DNA of 64,000 nt from Mariprofundus ferrinatatus (GTDB taxonomy: Bacteria > Pseudomonadota > Zetaproteobacteria > Mariprofundales > Mariprofundaceae): assembly GCF_002795825.1 (NCBI RefSeq), contig NZ_CP018800.1, positions 186,001 through 250,000 of the forward strand. The letters are read 5' to 3'. Position 1 is the first letter of the stretch, and the number at the start of each line of letters is the position of its first letter. Below the pieces are notes generated by a model. That model ran no database searches. It had not been told where the DNA came from and worked only from the letters and a program-made list of their open reading frames with translations. The translations under genes were made by a program, and so were the position numbers. Of this stretch, positions 22,976 through 32,130 are shown piece by piece.

Positions 22976-25900
22976 ATGGCTAGTGCCGATAGAGTGAACC
23001 TGCGGGGCAGGGTGATGTTTGTCGTTCTGGGCATTCTTCTGGTCGGCGCGACACTTCTCTTCTTCAAGATCCAGAACGATCAGCGCCAATCATTGCGTGC
23101 TTCCTATGCGGCTGCGATGGAGGATGCGGTAAGCAGCCGTAGCGCCCATCTGCAGGTTTATGTCAACGAGCTGCGCAAGCAGACCCGCTTTCTGGCCCAG
23201 ACCCCGCCTGTGCAGGCCCTTGTCCGTGCCACAGGAGGTGCTATTGCAGATCGGGACGGTGGCGACACGATAGCGGCCTGGAAGCAGCGACTTCAGGAGA
23301 TATTCAAGGCTTTCCTGACGGCCAATCCCGGTTACTACCAGCTCCGTTATATCGGTGTGGCCGATCATGGCAGGGAGCTGGTTCGCGTTGAACGGCAGCA
23401 GGAAGGGCTGGTGGTTGCAGCGGATGCGCAACTGCAGGCAAAGGGCGATCGCGACTACTTCAGGGAATCGCTGAAGCTGAGCGAGGGATCCGTATATATC
23501 TCCAACATCACCCTGAATCGCGAGCATGGCCAGGTTCAACAGCCCCATGTTCAGACAGTCAGGGCTTCGGCGCCTGTCTTTGCGGGGGACGGGAAGCTGT
23601 TCGGCATGGTCGTGGCGAATCTGGATATCGGCCCTGGCCTTGCCGAAATTATGAAGCCGGTTCGCCCCGGTGTTCAGGGTTACTTGGCCAATCAGGACGG
23701 GGACTTTCTTTTCCACCCTGATCCCGGGAAGGCATTCGGATTTGATCTGGGGCAGCGCTACCGCTGGCAACAGGAGATGCCCGGTCTTCTGCTGCATAAT
23801 CCCGAGCAGCAATTGCGAGAGTTTTCGAGGTTGGGGGAATACCCCAAAGGGATCGAGACGCAGTCACTCACGATAGCAGGAGAGAAGGTGCATCTGGCCG
23901 CCGGCAAGATCCACTACGACCTGAGCCAGCCGGAAAGATACCTGGCCCTGATCTATAGCCTCCCTGACGCCCTGATAGATGAGCAGATGGCAACGCTGCG
24001 TAACATGCTTTCGCTCGGGTTTCTGGGGATTCTGCTGCTGCTTGGTTTGATTATGACAGTCATGTTGCGGCGGATGTTTGCCCCGCTTGAGAAATTGACC
24101 GATGGTGCTATGGCCATTGCCGATGGCTCCCGGGAAGTCGAGCTGCCAGAGAAGGCATCAGGGGAGATTGGCACCCTTGTTCACGCATTTGACCAGATGT
24201 TGAACGGCATCAAACAGCAGGAGCGGAAGCTCGGCTCACTTCATGATCACTTGAGGCAGAGTGAGGCCTACGCCAACCACGTGATTGAAACAGTTCCCCA
24301 GGGGATCATCGTGATTGATGCGGATGGTCGAATGATTCGAGTCAACAACGTTGCAGCTGACCTGTTCGGATACTCCATTCAGGAGATGCTGGGGCTGCCG
24401 GTAGAGGCCCTTATGCCCGCGGAACTTGTCGACATCCATCGCGACGGACGTGTTGAGTATCAGCAGGGAGAACCGAAACAGCGCAGGCGTATGGGTGAGG
24501 GAGATAACCACGTTGCCCGGCGCAAGGATGGCGAAGAGTTTTTTGTCGAGGTTGAGCTTTGCCCGCTTCACATGAACGATGATCACCATGTCATTGCCAC
24601 GGTCTCCGATGTGACCCAGCGCAAGCTCGCCGAGCGGGAGTTGCAGATAGCCGCAACCGTTTTTAACGCACATGAAGCGATGTTTATCACCGATCCGGCG
24701 GCCAATATTCTCAGGGTGAATGATGCTTTCCTGCAGGTCACAGGCTACAGCAGGGAGGAGGTGATCGGTAAGAATCCCCGCATCCTGCAGTCGGGACGAC
24801 ACACTGATGAGTTCTACCAGGAGATGTGGCGGCACCTTAACGAGTATGGCGTCTGGCAGGGCGAGATATGGGACCGCCGCAAAAACGGGGAGATCTTTCC
24901 GAAGTGGGCTACGATCAGCAGCGTGACGGATGAGCGAGGACGGCTCGTCAACTATGTATCCATGTTCTCGGATATTACTGCGGTCAAGGAGGCTCAGGAG
25001 GAGGTGCTGCGGTTGGCCTACTACGATCCGCTTACCGGGCTTCCGAACAGGCGCCGGCTTGTCGAACAGCTGCAGCACAACCTGAAGGAGAGCGCACGCA
25101 GCAGGCACTATGGCGGATTGCTGTTTATTGATCTGGATAATTTCAAAATCATCAATGATACACTTGGGCATGATCAGGGGGATGCGCTGCTTAAAGAGGT
25201 GGCACACAGGCTGCAGGCGGTTCTTCGCGAGGTTGATACCGTTGCAAGGCTCGGCGGGGATGAGTTTGTGATCATCCTGCATGAGCTCGGAAGCGATAAA
25301 GAGCAGGCTGTGGAGGGTGCCAGGCATGTCGGTGAGAAGCTTGTAGCCACACTTGCTGCGCCCTACCGGTTGCAAGGAAGGAACTTCAGCTGCACAGGCA
25401 GTGTCGGCGCCACCCTTTTCCAGGGTATGGATGTGAGCGTGGAGGAGATATTCCGTAATTCAGATATCGCCATGTATGAGGCCAAGAAGCTGGGGCGTAA
25501 CGGTTTACGTTTCTTCGACCCTGCAATGCAGGCATCGCTGGAGAAGCGCAGCCAGCTGGAGTCGGATCTCCGTGATGCCTTGGAGCAGGAGCAGTTTGTC
25601 CTCCACTACCAGAAGCAGGTGGATGACAAGGGGCGCACCATCGGTGCCGAGGCGCTGATCCGATGGAAGCATCCTGTACGTGGCATGATTCCCCCATTCG
25701 AGTTCATTCCGGTCTGTGAGGAGAGCGGGCTGATTGTTCCTGTCGGGCAGTGGCTCATGAAGGAGGCGTGCCAGAAACTCAATCAGTGGCAGCAGAATGA
25801 GCGGATGAAGGATTACACGCTCTCAGTGAATATCAGTATGAAGGAGTTTATGGAGGAGGGCTTTGTCCGACAGGTGCATCAGACCATCGAGGAGTCCGGG

Positions 25901-26344
25901 GTGAACCCATCCAATCTCGAACTGGAGATCACCGAGAGTATCGGTCATGCCAATCCGGAGGAGTTGATCGAGAAGCTCCACCTGTTGCGCCTGGCGGATC
26001 TCAGTCTCGCCATGGATGACTTCGGAACAGGCTACTCCTCCCTCTCCTACCTGAAGAAGCTGCCTCTCGATGTGCTTAAGATCGACCAGAGTTTTGTTCG
26101 CGACCTTGGAGTTGATACCAGCGATGAATCGATCGTGCAGGCGATCATCAAGGTCGGAGAGACCCTTGGACTGGAGGTGATTGCCGAAGGGGTGGAGAGC
26201 GAAGAGCAGTTCGAGCTTCTAAAGCAGTATGGCTGCCGGAAGTTCCAGGGCTACTATTTCGCCCGCCCCCTGCCGGCTGAAGAGTTTGAGCAGTCGTGTG
26301 TCCCTTGCCCTGAAGAGGCTGATCTTGATGTTGCGGGGGTGTGA
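22976..26344 (+). CDS. Membrane Cache-HAMP-PAS-PAS-GGDEF-EAL c-di-GMP regulator
   Basis: A 1122-residue protein. Order: TM1 (about 12-31), a long periplasmic Cache-type domain (about 35-325; RELVRVERQ, RDYFRESLKLSEGSVYIS), TM2 (about 340-362), HAMP, PAS1 (about 430-545), PAS2 (about 555-675), GGDEF and EAL. The cyclase motif is intact (GGDEF at 760-764), and so is the phosphodiesterase site (EAL at 892-894, DDFGTGYSSL, KIDQSFV, AEGVES, QGYYFARP), so both activities are possible. This contrasts with the degenerate EAL of the protein at 18453. It is a single gene. AGGAGATG lies about 20 bases before this ATG, so a slightly different start cannot be excluded. Confidence 0.93.
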   Translation: MASADRVNLRGRVMFVVLGILLVGATLLFFKIQNDQRQSLRASYAAAMEDAVSSRSAHLQVYVNELRKQTRFLAQTPPVQALVRATGGAIADRDGGDTIAAWKQRLQEIFKAFLTANPGYYQLRYIGVADHGRELVRVERQQEGLVVAADAQLQAKGDRDYFRESLKLSEGSVYISNITLNREHGQVQQPHVQTVRASAPVFAGDGKLFGMVVANLDIGPGLAEIMKPVRPGVQGYLANQDGDFLFHPDPGKAFGFDLGQRYRWQQEMPGLLLHNPEQQLREFSRLGEYPKGIETQSLTIAGEKVHLAAGKIHYDLSQPERYLALIYSLPDALIDEQMATLRNMLSLGFLGILLLLGLIMTVMLRRMFAPLEKLTDGAMAIADGSREVELPEKASGEIGTLVHAFDQMLNGIKQQERKLGSLHDHLRQSEAYANHVIETVPQGIIVIDADGRMIRVNNVAADLFGYSIQEMLGLPVEALMPAELVDIHRDGRVEYQQGEPKQRRRMGEGDNHVARRKDGEEFFVEVELCPLHMNDDHHVIATVSDVTQRKLAERELQIAATVFNAHEAMFITDPAANILRVNDAFLQVTGYSREEVIGKNPRILQSGRHTDEFYQEMWRHLNEYGVWQGEIWDRRKNGEIFPKWATISSVTDERGRLVNYVSMFSDITAVKEAQEEVLRLAYYDPLTGLPNRRRLVEQLQHNLKESARSRHYGGLLFIDLDNFKIINDTLGHDQGDALLKEVAHRLQAVLREVDTVARLGGDEFVIILHELGSDKEQAVEGARHVGEKLVATLAAPYRLQGRNFSCTGSVGATLFQGMDVSVEEIFRNSDIAMYEAKKLGRNGLRFFDPAMQASLEKRSQLESDLRDALEQEQFVLHYQKQVDDKGRTIGAEALIRWKHPVRGMIPPFEFIPVCEESGLIVPVGQWLMKEACQKLNQWQQNERMKDYTLSVNISMKEFMEEGFVRQVHQTIEESGVNPSNLELEITESIGHANPEELIEKLHLLRLADLSLAMDDFGTGYSSLSYLKKLPLDVLKIDQSFVRDLGVDTSDESIVQAIIKVGETLGLEVIAEGVESEEQFELLKQYGCRKFQGYYFARPLPAEEFEQSCVPCPEEADLDVAGV

Positions 26345-26395
26345 TCATCACGCCGATTCTATAGTCTGCCCCGATCCCAGATTCGGAGTTCTGTT

Positions 26396-27238
26396 TTGAA
26401 ATATGTAGGTGCACATGTGAGTGCTGCGGGCGGTGTCGAGAACACGCCGGGCCGGGCCGTTGAGATCGGGGCGAAGGCCTTTGCCCTGTTTACCAAGAAT
26501 CAGCGGCAGTGGGTGGCGAAGCCGCTGACGAATGAGAGTATCGCAGCATTTAAAGAGAATCTTGAGCAGGCCGGAATCGAACCGAAACATGTGCTTCCTC
26601 ACGACAGCTATCTGATCAATCTCGGTCACCCCGAAGAGGAGGGGCTGCAGAAGTCGCGCGATGCGTTTGTTGATGAGATGCGGCGTTGCGAGCAGTTGGG
26701 GCTGCCGCTGCTCAACTTCCATCCCGGCTCGCACCTGAAGAAGATCTCCGAAGATGCCTGCCTCTCCCGAATTGCCGAATCGATCAACCTGGCGCTTGAG
26801 CAGACCCAAGGGGTCACCGCCGTGATCGAAAATACCAGCGGTCAGGGCAGCAACATGGGGTTCCGCTTTGAGCATCTGGCAGCCATTATCGATCAGGTTG
26901 ATGACAAGAGTCGCGTAGGTGTCTGTCTCGATACCTGCCACACATTCACAGCCGGTTACGATCTGCGTACCATGGACGACTGTGAGAACACTTTCGGTGA
27001 GTTCAATAATATTGTCGGTTACGAATATCTGCGCGGCATGCATCTTAACGGATCCAAGGCCGCCTTCGCCTCGAGGGTGGATCGCCACCACTCACTGACA
27101 CAGGGTGAAATGGGGCTTGATGCCTTCCGCTTTATCATGAACCACGACGCCTTCAACGATATCCCCATGGTGCTGGAGACGATTGATGAGACGATCTGGC
27201 CTGAGGAGATCAATCTGCTCTACTCCCTGATCGAGTAA
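26396..27238 (+). CDS. nfo: Endonuclease IV (AP endonuclease)
   Basis: A 280-residue enzyme of normal length. It cleaves DNA 5' to abasic sites in base-excision repair, using three zinc ions. The start [17 protein letters not shown], the metal ligands in [37 protein letters not shown] and the [12 protein letters not shown] block are all present. The start is TTG, which alone gives the canonical first residues M-K-Y; no ATG is available nearby. Two short hairpins without a T-run follow before trmFO. Confidence 0.96.
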   Translation: MKYVGAHVSAAGGVENTPGRAVEIGAKAFALFTKNQRQWVAKPLTNESIAAFKENLEQAGIEPKHVLPHDSYLINLGHPEEEGLQKSRDAFVDEMRRCEQLGLPLLNFHPGSHLKKISEDACLSRIAESINLALEQTQGVTAVIENTSGQGSNMGFRFEHLAAIIDQVDDKSRVGVCLDTCHTFTAGYDLRTMDDCENTFGEFNNIVGYEYLRGMHLNGSKAAFASRVDRHHSLTQGEMGLDAFRFIMNHDAFNDIPMVLETIDETIWPEEINLLYSLIE

Positions 27239-27254
27239 GTTGCACCTCGGATTC

Positions 27255-27304
27255 GCGCATACGCTGTTATGCGCCGTCAATCCGTGTGAGGAAGCGTTGC
27301 TTCC
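27255..27304. other. Two consecutive stem-loops between nfo and trmFO
   Basis: GCGCATA (27255-27261) pairs perfectly with TATGCGC (27268-27274) over a six-base loop; GGAAGC (27290-27295) pairs with GCTTCC (27299-27304) over a three-base loop. No T-run follows, so they are not classical terminators. They could slow or stabilise the nfo transcript; function is unknown. Confidence 0.5.
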
Positions 27305-27392
27305 CATCCCCTCTCTGCACATGCCTGAACCGCAACGGGTGGAGGCGTTTCTTTCGCTGGCCTGATGCAAGTTTCCGATTAGCCTGCTGCCC

Positions 27393-28742
27393 ATGAACGA
27401 CTCCTCTTCACCCATTCAAACCGTAACAATTATCGGTGCAGGTCTGGCCGGATCCGAGGCCGCATGGCAGCTGGCCAGACGCGGTGTGCCGGTGCGGCTG
27501 CACGAGATGCGGCCGGCGAAAATGACGCCGGCCCACAACACGTCCAAATGTGCCGAGCTTGTATGTTCCAACACCTTCCGCGCTGATCATCTCGAGAATG
27601 CCGTAGGGCTGCTGCATGAAGAGATGCGCCGCATGGATTCGCTGATCATGGGTTGCGGAGATGCTGCACGTATTCCGGCCGGTACCGCACTTGCCGTTGA
27701 TCGCGAACAGTTTGCCGATATGGTGACGGAGAGGCTGAATGCCGAACCGCTGATCGAGTTCGTCAACGGCGAAGTGACCGAAATACCGGCGGAGGGGCTG
27801 CTGTTGATCGCTTCCGGGCCGCTCACCTCCGATGCGCTTTATGAGGAGATCCAGAAGCTGACCGGCGAAGATCGCCTCTGCTTTTTCGATGCCATTGCGC
27901 CGGTAATCGATGCCGAGTCGATCAACATGGATATCTGCTACTGGAAAAACCGTTACGATAAAAATGTCGCCGAAGGCGAGGAGGGCGACTACCTCAACTG
28001 CCCGATGGATGAGACGCAGTACAAGGCCTTTATCAAGGAGCTTATCGACGCCGAGAAGGTCGCTTTCAAGGATTTCGAGGATATCCCCTTTTTCGAGGGC
28101 TGCATGCCGATCGAGGAGATGGCCGAGCGCGGCGAGGATACACCGCGCTTCGGGCCGATGAAGCCTGTCGGTCTCGATCATCCGGTGAGCGGTGAAAAGG
28201 CGTATGCGGTGGTGCAGCTCAGGCGCGATAACCGTATGGGCTCGCTTCTGAACATGGTCGGATTCCAGACCAAGATGACCTACGGCGAGCAGAAGCGTGT
28301 ATTCACAATGATCCCCGGACTGGAGCAGGCCGAGTTTTTCCGGCTGGGGTCGCTGCATCGCAACACCTTTATCAAGTCACCGGACCTTCTCGATGGGACC
28401 CTGCGGTTAAAGAGTGATCCGCGTATTCTCTTTGCCGGTCAGATCACCGGCGTGGAGGGTTATGTCGAGTCTGCCGCCATGGGTTTGATGGCAGGACGGT
28501 TTCTTGCCGCGATGGCCAGGGGCGAGGAGCCCGATGCTCCACCCGAAATCACGGCTCACGGCTCACTGCTGGCACATATCTCGAAAACCAGAACTTCGGA
28601 TTTCCAGCCGATGAATGTCAATTTCGGGCTGCTTCCACCGGGCAAGAAGCGCGAAGGAAAACGCCGCTTTTCAAGGGCCGAGCGCCGTCGTTCGGTCTCC
28701 GAGCGCGCGCTTGAAGCGCTGGATGGCTGGCTAAAGGGCTAG
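27393..28742 (+). CDS. trmFO: Folate-dependent tRNA (uracil-5-)-methyltransferase TrmFO
   Basis: A 449-residue flavoprotein that methylates U54 of tRNA with methylenetetrahydrofolate, instead of the SAM-dependent TrmA. The FAD loop [76 protein letters not shown] and [26 protein letters not shown] are the family blocks. TrmFO is frequent in Gram-positives, alpha- and deltaproteobacteria but absent from typical gammaproteobacteria, so it is informative for taxonomy. The last four bases overlap the convergent hda-like gene. Confidence 0.96.
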   Translation: MNDSSSPIQTVTIIGAGLAGSEAAWQLARRGVPVRLHEMRPAKMTPAHNTSKCAELVCSNTFRADHLENAVGLLHEEMRRMDSLIMGCGDAARIPAGTALAVDREQFADMVTERLNAEPLIEFVNGEVTEIPAEGLLLIASGPLTSDALYEEIQKLTGEDRLCFFDAIAPVIDAESINMDICYWKNRYDKNVAEGEEGDYLNCPMDETQYKAFIKELIDAEKVAFKDFEDIPFFEGCMPIEEMAERGEDTPRFGPMKPVGLDHPVSGEKAYAVVQLRRDNRMGSLLNMVGFQTKMTYGEQKRVFTMIPGLEQAEFFRLGSLHRNTFIKSPDLLDGTLRLKSDPRILFAGQITGVEGYVESAAMGLMAGRFLAAMARGEEPDAPPEITAHGSLLAHISKTRTSDFQPMNVNFGLLPPGKKREGKRRFSRAERRRSVSERALEALDGWLKG

Positions 28743-29464
28743 AGCAGCCGGGGATGCAGCTCTTCGGCAATTCGGATTAGCTGCTGTTTTACCCATGCTG
28801 GACCCGGCTTGTGTTTCTGTTCAAAGGAGAGGCGCTCCAGCTCCCTGAGCGATGAAACAAGAATATCGAGATCCCGTGGCAGGTAGGTGAGCATCGATTG
28901 CAGTACCTGCTCGCGGATATCCCACTGCAGTTTTCCTGCGCTGTTGCCAAGGATCTGGAGAAGCAGCGCATCGTCCCGCGGTGGCGACAGGGTGATCTTT
29001 TCCATGGCCAGCAGGCGTGAGGAGAGCTCCGGAGGCAGGGGGTCGACATTGCCGCGCCATGCCACGATCAGCGGCCGCTGCAGATCGCGCGCCCGCTCGA
29101 GCACGTGGAAGAGCGCATGGGCCACGGCCTGCGGCAGAGGTCCTGCCTGGATATCGATCATCCAGTGACTTCTGGCCTCCAGTCCTTTCATCCACTGCTG
29201 TACCAGGTGCCAGCTTGCGCCGCTGTATTCATCACCGCAGATCTCGAGAAGTGCGATGCTCGGGTGATCCGCCGCCATCGTGCGCAGCAGGTGGCTCTTG
29301 CCGGCCACCGTGACGGAATCGAGCCAGACGCGGCCGCCATGCACAGTCCAGAGCGCCAGCCGGTTACACGCCTCTTCGACACCGCTGTGGCGCAGCCAGC
29401 TGTGATAATCGTAACTCACCGGTAGCGGAAGCTGCAGGCGTAACTGGTTTTTCTTGGTTGTCAT
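28739..29464 (-). CDS. hda: Hda-like DnaA-family AAA+ protein
   Basis: A 241-residue protein. The N-terminus [14 protein letters not shown] resembles the sliding-clamp binding motif of Hda (QLSLPL) followed by the AAA+ domain of DnaA relatives. Hda, with the DNA-loaded clamp, stimulates ATP hydrolysis by DnaA and so limits re-initiation of replication. The nucleotide loop is degenerate: [12 protein letters not shown] keeps GKS but lacks the earlier glycines, and the Walker B region reads MIDIQAG without the second aspartate; E. coli Hda also has an altered loop. The sequence is diverged overall. Its neighbours pgsA-like and DUF2066 support the call, since DUF2066 lies next to hda in Pseudomonas. 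Confidence 0.75.
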   Translation of the reverse strand: MTTKKNQLRLQLPLPVSYDYHSWLRHSGVEEACNRLALWTVHGGRVWLDSVTVAGKSHLLRTMAADHPSIALLEICGDEYSGASWHLVQQWMKGLEARSHWMIDIQAGPLPQAVAHALFHVLERARDLQRPLIVAWRGNVDPLPPELSSRLLAMEKITLSPPRDDALLLQILGNSAGKLQWDIREQVLQSMLTYLPRDLDILVSSLRELERLSFEQKHKPGPAWVKQQLIRIAEELHPRLL

Positions 29465-30027
29465 TAGCCGGCGCCTTCGTCGCTGACCGCCTTACGCATC
29501 CAGACCACCATGTACTGGACGCCTGAGATACAGGTGAAGGTGAAGGTGCTCCAGATGACCGTCAGCTCGAACAGTTCGGATGGCAAATCCCATGCCATAT
29601 CAGCCAGCACTGTCAGCACCAGCGTGATCTGCAGGAAGGTGGTGATCTTGGAGCTCATGGTCGGCTCCATCTCGAGTTTCCCCGTCACCATTTCATAGGC
29701 GATGGCGCCGACGACAATGACAAGGTCGCGGAATACGACTGCAAGGAAGAGAAAGAGCGGGATCTCCTCGATAAAATAGAGCGTCACGATGGTGCTAATC
29801 AGCATCAGCTTGTCGGCCAGCGGATCCATGAAGGCTCCGACAATGCTGCGCTGGTTGAAGTAGCGGGCGATGGCGCCGTCAAGCATGTCAGTGATGCCGG
29901 CGATGCCCATCAGGATCAGTGCGAAAACCGCTTCCCCCTCCATGATCGCGAAAATGATAAACGGGGTAATGACGATGCGGGCAAGCGTCAGGATGTTCGG
30001 GATGTTGAGGATTCGGTTATGGACCAT
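29464..30027 (-). CDS. pgsA: CDP-alcohol phosphatidyltransferase, PgsA type
   Basis: A 187-residue membrane enzyme with the complete CDP-alcohol phosphotransferase motif D-G-x2-A-R-x8-G-x3-D-x3-D, seen as DGAIARYFNQRSIVGAFMDP followed by LADK, and an N-terminal NIPNILTLARI typical of phosphatidylglycerophosphate synthase. It would transfer the phosphatidyl group from CDP-diacylglycerol to glycerol-3-phosphate. Four or more transmembrane segments are visible. The TAA stop overlaps the hda start (TAATG), so the two are coupled. A cardiolipin-synthase role of the same family is the alternative. Confidence 0.88.
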   Translation of the reverse strand: MVHNRILNIPNILTLARIVITPFIIFAIMEGEAVFALILMGIAGITDMLDGAIARYFNQRSIVGAFMDPLADKLMLISTIVTLYFIEEIPLFLFLAVVFRDLVIVVGAIAYEMVTGKLEMEPTMSSKITTFLQITLVLTVLADMAWDLPSELFELTVIWSTFTFTCISGVQYMVVWMRKAVSDEGAG

Positions 30028-30035
30028 TCACGAGC

Positions 30036-30983
30036 CTAGCGAGCCACCCATCCTTCCACAGAAGATGTGAGGCTTAACCCTCTGCGCTTGAACCACTGCG
30101 GAAGCCACAGCTCATCCTCGCCCTTCAGGATCATGCGATATTGCTGTCCATCACGATTCGTCTGCCTGAGAGAGAGTTCGAGGACGCGCGGATCACGCCG
30201 AAGCTCCTCCTCAAACAGCACCTGCTCTGGCAGGGATGCATGCCGCTCAACGACCAGAAACACGCTCCTGTTCTGCGGCATGGCGACACCATTGGCGGCT
30301 TCGATACCTCCTGAAGGCACGGCCTTGGGGGCATTGGATGCGTAGGCATCACGCGCTCTAAGCAGCACGCTGGAGAGCCATGGCTTGAGCTGACGGAACG
30401 GGTCGCCCGCACCGGCCGCGCGTGTTTCCGAAAATTCACCCAGCTTAGAAGTGCCGCGTACACTCAGTTCCACCTGTCGGCTGTCCAGCCAGCGCCAGTG
30501 CAACACAAGTGACGCCTTGGCGGCATTGATGCCATAACCCCAGGTTTCGGCCTCTTCCGCCGCAAACTGTTCAAGCATGGCGGCCGACTCCGGCATGGCA
30601 CGACCCGAGGCGCTGGAGAGTTGTACGGAGAGGTTCCAGGCAGGCTGTTCGGCGATGTGCGGGATACGGTTCTGTTTCAGGAACGAGAGCACGCGACGTT
30701 GATCGAAGGTGACCATCATGCCATTTTGGGATGGCGTAGCGCGCTGCAGGAAACGGATTGCATTGGTGCTGTCGGGAATCTTGTTCAGCGCCTCCTGCAG
30801 GACTATCCGTTGCCACAGCTTCGGCAGTGCCAGCTCGGCTGCCTTGTCGATATTGGCGCGCAGGAATTCAGCCGTATTGGAGTCCTTGGCAACCACCTCG
30901 ATCTGCATGCGGGCATCGGTTGCCGCCAGCACAAGCTGCGGAACAAGCAAAAGCAGCAGGAGGGATATAATACGTTTGATCAT
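30036..30983 (-). CDS. DUF2066-like exported protein
   Basis: A 315-residue protein with a signal peptide (MIKRIISLLLLLLVPQLVLA). The mature part begins DARMQIEVVAKDSNTAEF and contains ALPKLWQRIVLQEAL and repeated short beta-rich segments, resembling DUF2066 proteins encoded beside hda in Pseudomonas and relatives. No catalytic motif is seen. It precedes pgsA by 8 bases and overlaps the sspB stop by 4, so sspB, this gene, pgsA and hda probably form one operon. The family call rests partly on this neighbourhood. Confidence 0.65.
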   Translation of the reverse strand: MIKRIISLLLLLLVPQLVLAATDARMQIEVVAKDSNTAEFLRANIDKAAELALPKLWQRIVLQEALNKIPDSTNAIRFLQRATPSQNGMMVTFDQRRVLSFLKQNRIPHIAEQPAWNLSVQLSSASGRAMPESAAMLEQFAAEEAETWGYGINAAKASLVLHWRWLDSRQVELSVRGTSKLGEFSETRAAGAGDPFRQLKPWLSSVLLRARDAYASNAPKAVPSGGIEAANGVAMPQNRSVFLVVERHASLPEQVLFEEELRRDPRVLELSLRQTNRDGQQYRMILKGEDELWLPQWFKRRGLSLTSSVEGWVAR

Positions 30984-31528
30984 TTGACGACCCGGAGGTG
31001 ACCTGTCTTGCGTGCTTGCGGCTGCGCCTCTTCGGCTCCCTGTTTCTGCTCACCGCCGCCGTTGATGACGGTAATGGGCGAACTTGCCGGGCTGGCGGCT
31101 CCTGTGAGCCCTTCGGCAGACTGTTCTCCTTCTGCTCCGGTTTCATCCTGCGCTTCGGATTCAGCGAGATTGCTGCGCACCGCCTGTACAATTGCCCTGA
31201 TCATTTCGGGTACGGCATCGTCCCAGATAATACCCTGCTCGAGATCGCCCTCAGGCAGGTAGGCGGCCCAGATGCGATGCATCGGAATCTTGCACGGGAA
31301 GATGGTGCCGGAGAAGGAGAAGTCGGAGTCCAGTGCATCGTCACGGATATGGATCGCCTGCGGCATACGGGCATTGAGGACCAGTCGAAGCGCCGGGTCC
31401 CCCATCAGCGATTCGGGCACCTGCACATCATCACCGGTCGCATCGATCACAATATAGATGCGACCGTTGCGGGCGAAATACTCCCGCAGTTGCTTTGCCT
31501 TGGCCGCATCAGTAAAGCTTAAGCTCAT
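30980..31528 (-). CDS. sspB: ClpXP specificity-enhancing factor SspB
   Basis: A 182-residue adaptor. The folded N-terminal domain (about 1-110) carries the SspB pattern VIDATGDDVQVPESLM, LRLVLNARMPQAIHIRDDALDSDFSFSG and FPCKIPMHRIWAAY, which binds ssrA-tagged proteins. A long acidic, disordered linker follows, and the end GHLRVVK matches the ClpX-binding XB tail of E. coli SspB (ALRVVK). The start is placed at the ATG of MSLSFTDAAK; a longer in-frame version would run into the RNase P RNA gene and lacks similarity. Together with smpB in this window it covers part of the trans-translation and tagged-protein turnover route. Confidence 0.9.
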   Translation of the reverse strand: MSLSFTDAAKAKQLREYFARNGRIYIVIDATGDDVQVPESLMGDPALRLVLNARMPQAIHIRDDALDSDFSFSGTIFPCKIPMHRIWAAYLPEGDLEQGIIWDDAVPEMIRAIVQAVRSNLAESEAQDETGAEGEQSAEGLTGAASPASSPITVINGGGEQKQGAEEAQPQARKTGHLRVVK

Positions 31529-31587
31529 CTCTTGTCCCTGATCATCATCGTTTCCCAACGCTAGCGGGATTCGACAGAAGAATAAAA

Positions 31588-31951
31588 TACGGAGTGGCCC
31601 TGTAAGCCGGGTTCTGTCTCCCGCAAGCGGGATGACGGTCATTCATCTAGGCCTGCCGTTACCGGCAGGCTCGAGCAGCCTACCCGGAAGCAAACGCGGG
31701 CCGCGCCAATACTTCCCTATTTGGCCTTGCTGCGAACGGGGTTTACCGTGCCCCGGTCTGTTACCAGACCGGGCGGTGCGCTCTTACCGCACCTTTTCAC
31801 CCTTACCGTGGCAAGCCACGGCGGTCTGTTTTCTGTGGCACTTTCCTCGGGGTCGCCCCCACCGGCCGTTAGCCGGCGTTCTGCCCTGTGCAGCCCGGAC
31901 TTTCCTCGGTGGATGCAAGCATCCAACGCGACCGTCCGGACCACTCCGTGC
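31588..31951 (-). ncRNA. rnpB: RNase P RNA (bacterial type A)
   Basis: The minus strand holds the conserved 5' core GAGGAAAGTCCGGGCT (complement of about 31895-31910), internal blocks such as GGTAAGGGTGAAAAGGTGCG, and the 3' signature AGACAGAACCCGGCTTA. Ends are set by the P1 helix: the 5' strand CGGAGTGGTCC pairs with the 3' GGCCACTCCG at 31590-31599. Length about 364 nt is normal for type A. It is the catalytic RNA that matures tRNA 5' ends. Open reading frames across this stretch on either strand are spurious. The RNA ends 59 bases before sspB on the same strand. Confidence 0.95.
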
Positions 31952-32018
31952 GCCGAAGTGTAGGGGGTTTGCCAGGTCTGCGCACTTCTATGATTCTATT
32001 GGTATATATTAGAGGCTT

Positions 32019-32054
32019 CGAATGGCTGTTTCCGGCGCCGGAAACAGTCATTCG
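32019..32054. repeat. 36-base near-perfect palindrome between rnpB and prlC
   Basis: Two 18-base arms starting CGAATGGCTGTTTCC and ending GGAAACAGTCATTCG meet without a loop at GGC|GCC. The only mispairing is a G-T at 32025/32048, tolerated in RNA as a wobble pair. No T-run flanks it on either side, so it is not a standard terminator; it sits between divergent rnpB and prlC. Confidence 0.8.
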
Positions 32055-32130
32055 ATAATCAATGAGTTAACTTGATTCACGCAGAACGTAAGGGCTTGCG
32101 TCGGGGGCGGGGTGACTTATCGTTCCGGAC

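Noticed and set aside
24236-25375. 379-codon minus-strand frame inside the large GGDEF-EAL gene
   Set aside because: Shadow of the conserved PAS-GGDEF coding strand.
27255-27304. nfo terminator
   Set aside because: Two hairpins exist but neither is followed by a T-run; listed only as stem-loops.
31529-31642. N-terminal extension of sspB
   Set aside because: It would cover the 3' end of the RNase P RNA; SspB similarity begins at the internal ATG 31528.
31950-31985. Sigma-70 promoter for rnpB
   Set aside because: TACACT at 31957-31962 is well placed as a -10 box, but no -35-like hexamer is found at 16-18 bases; not strong enough to list.
31632-32012. Open frames across 31600-32000
   Set aside because: The stretch is the RNase P RNA on the minus strand.
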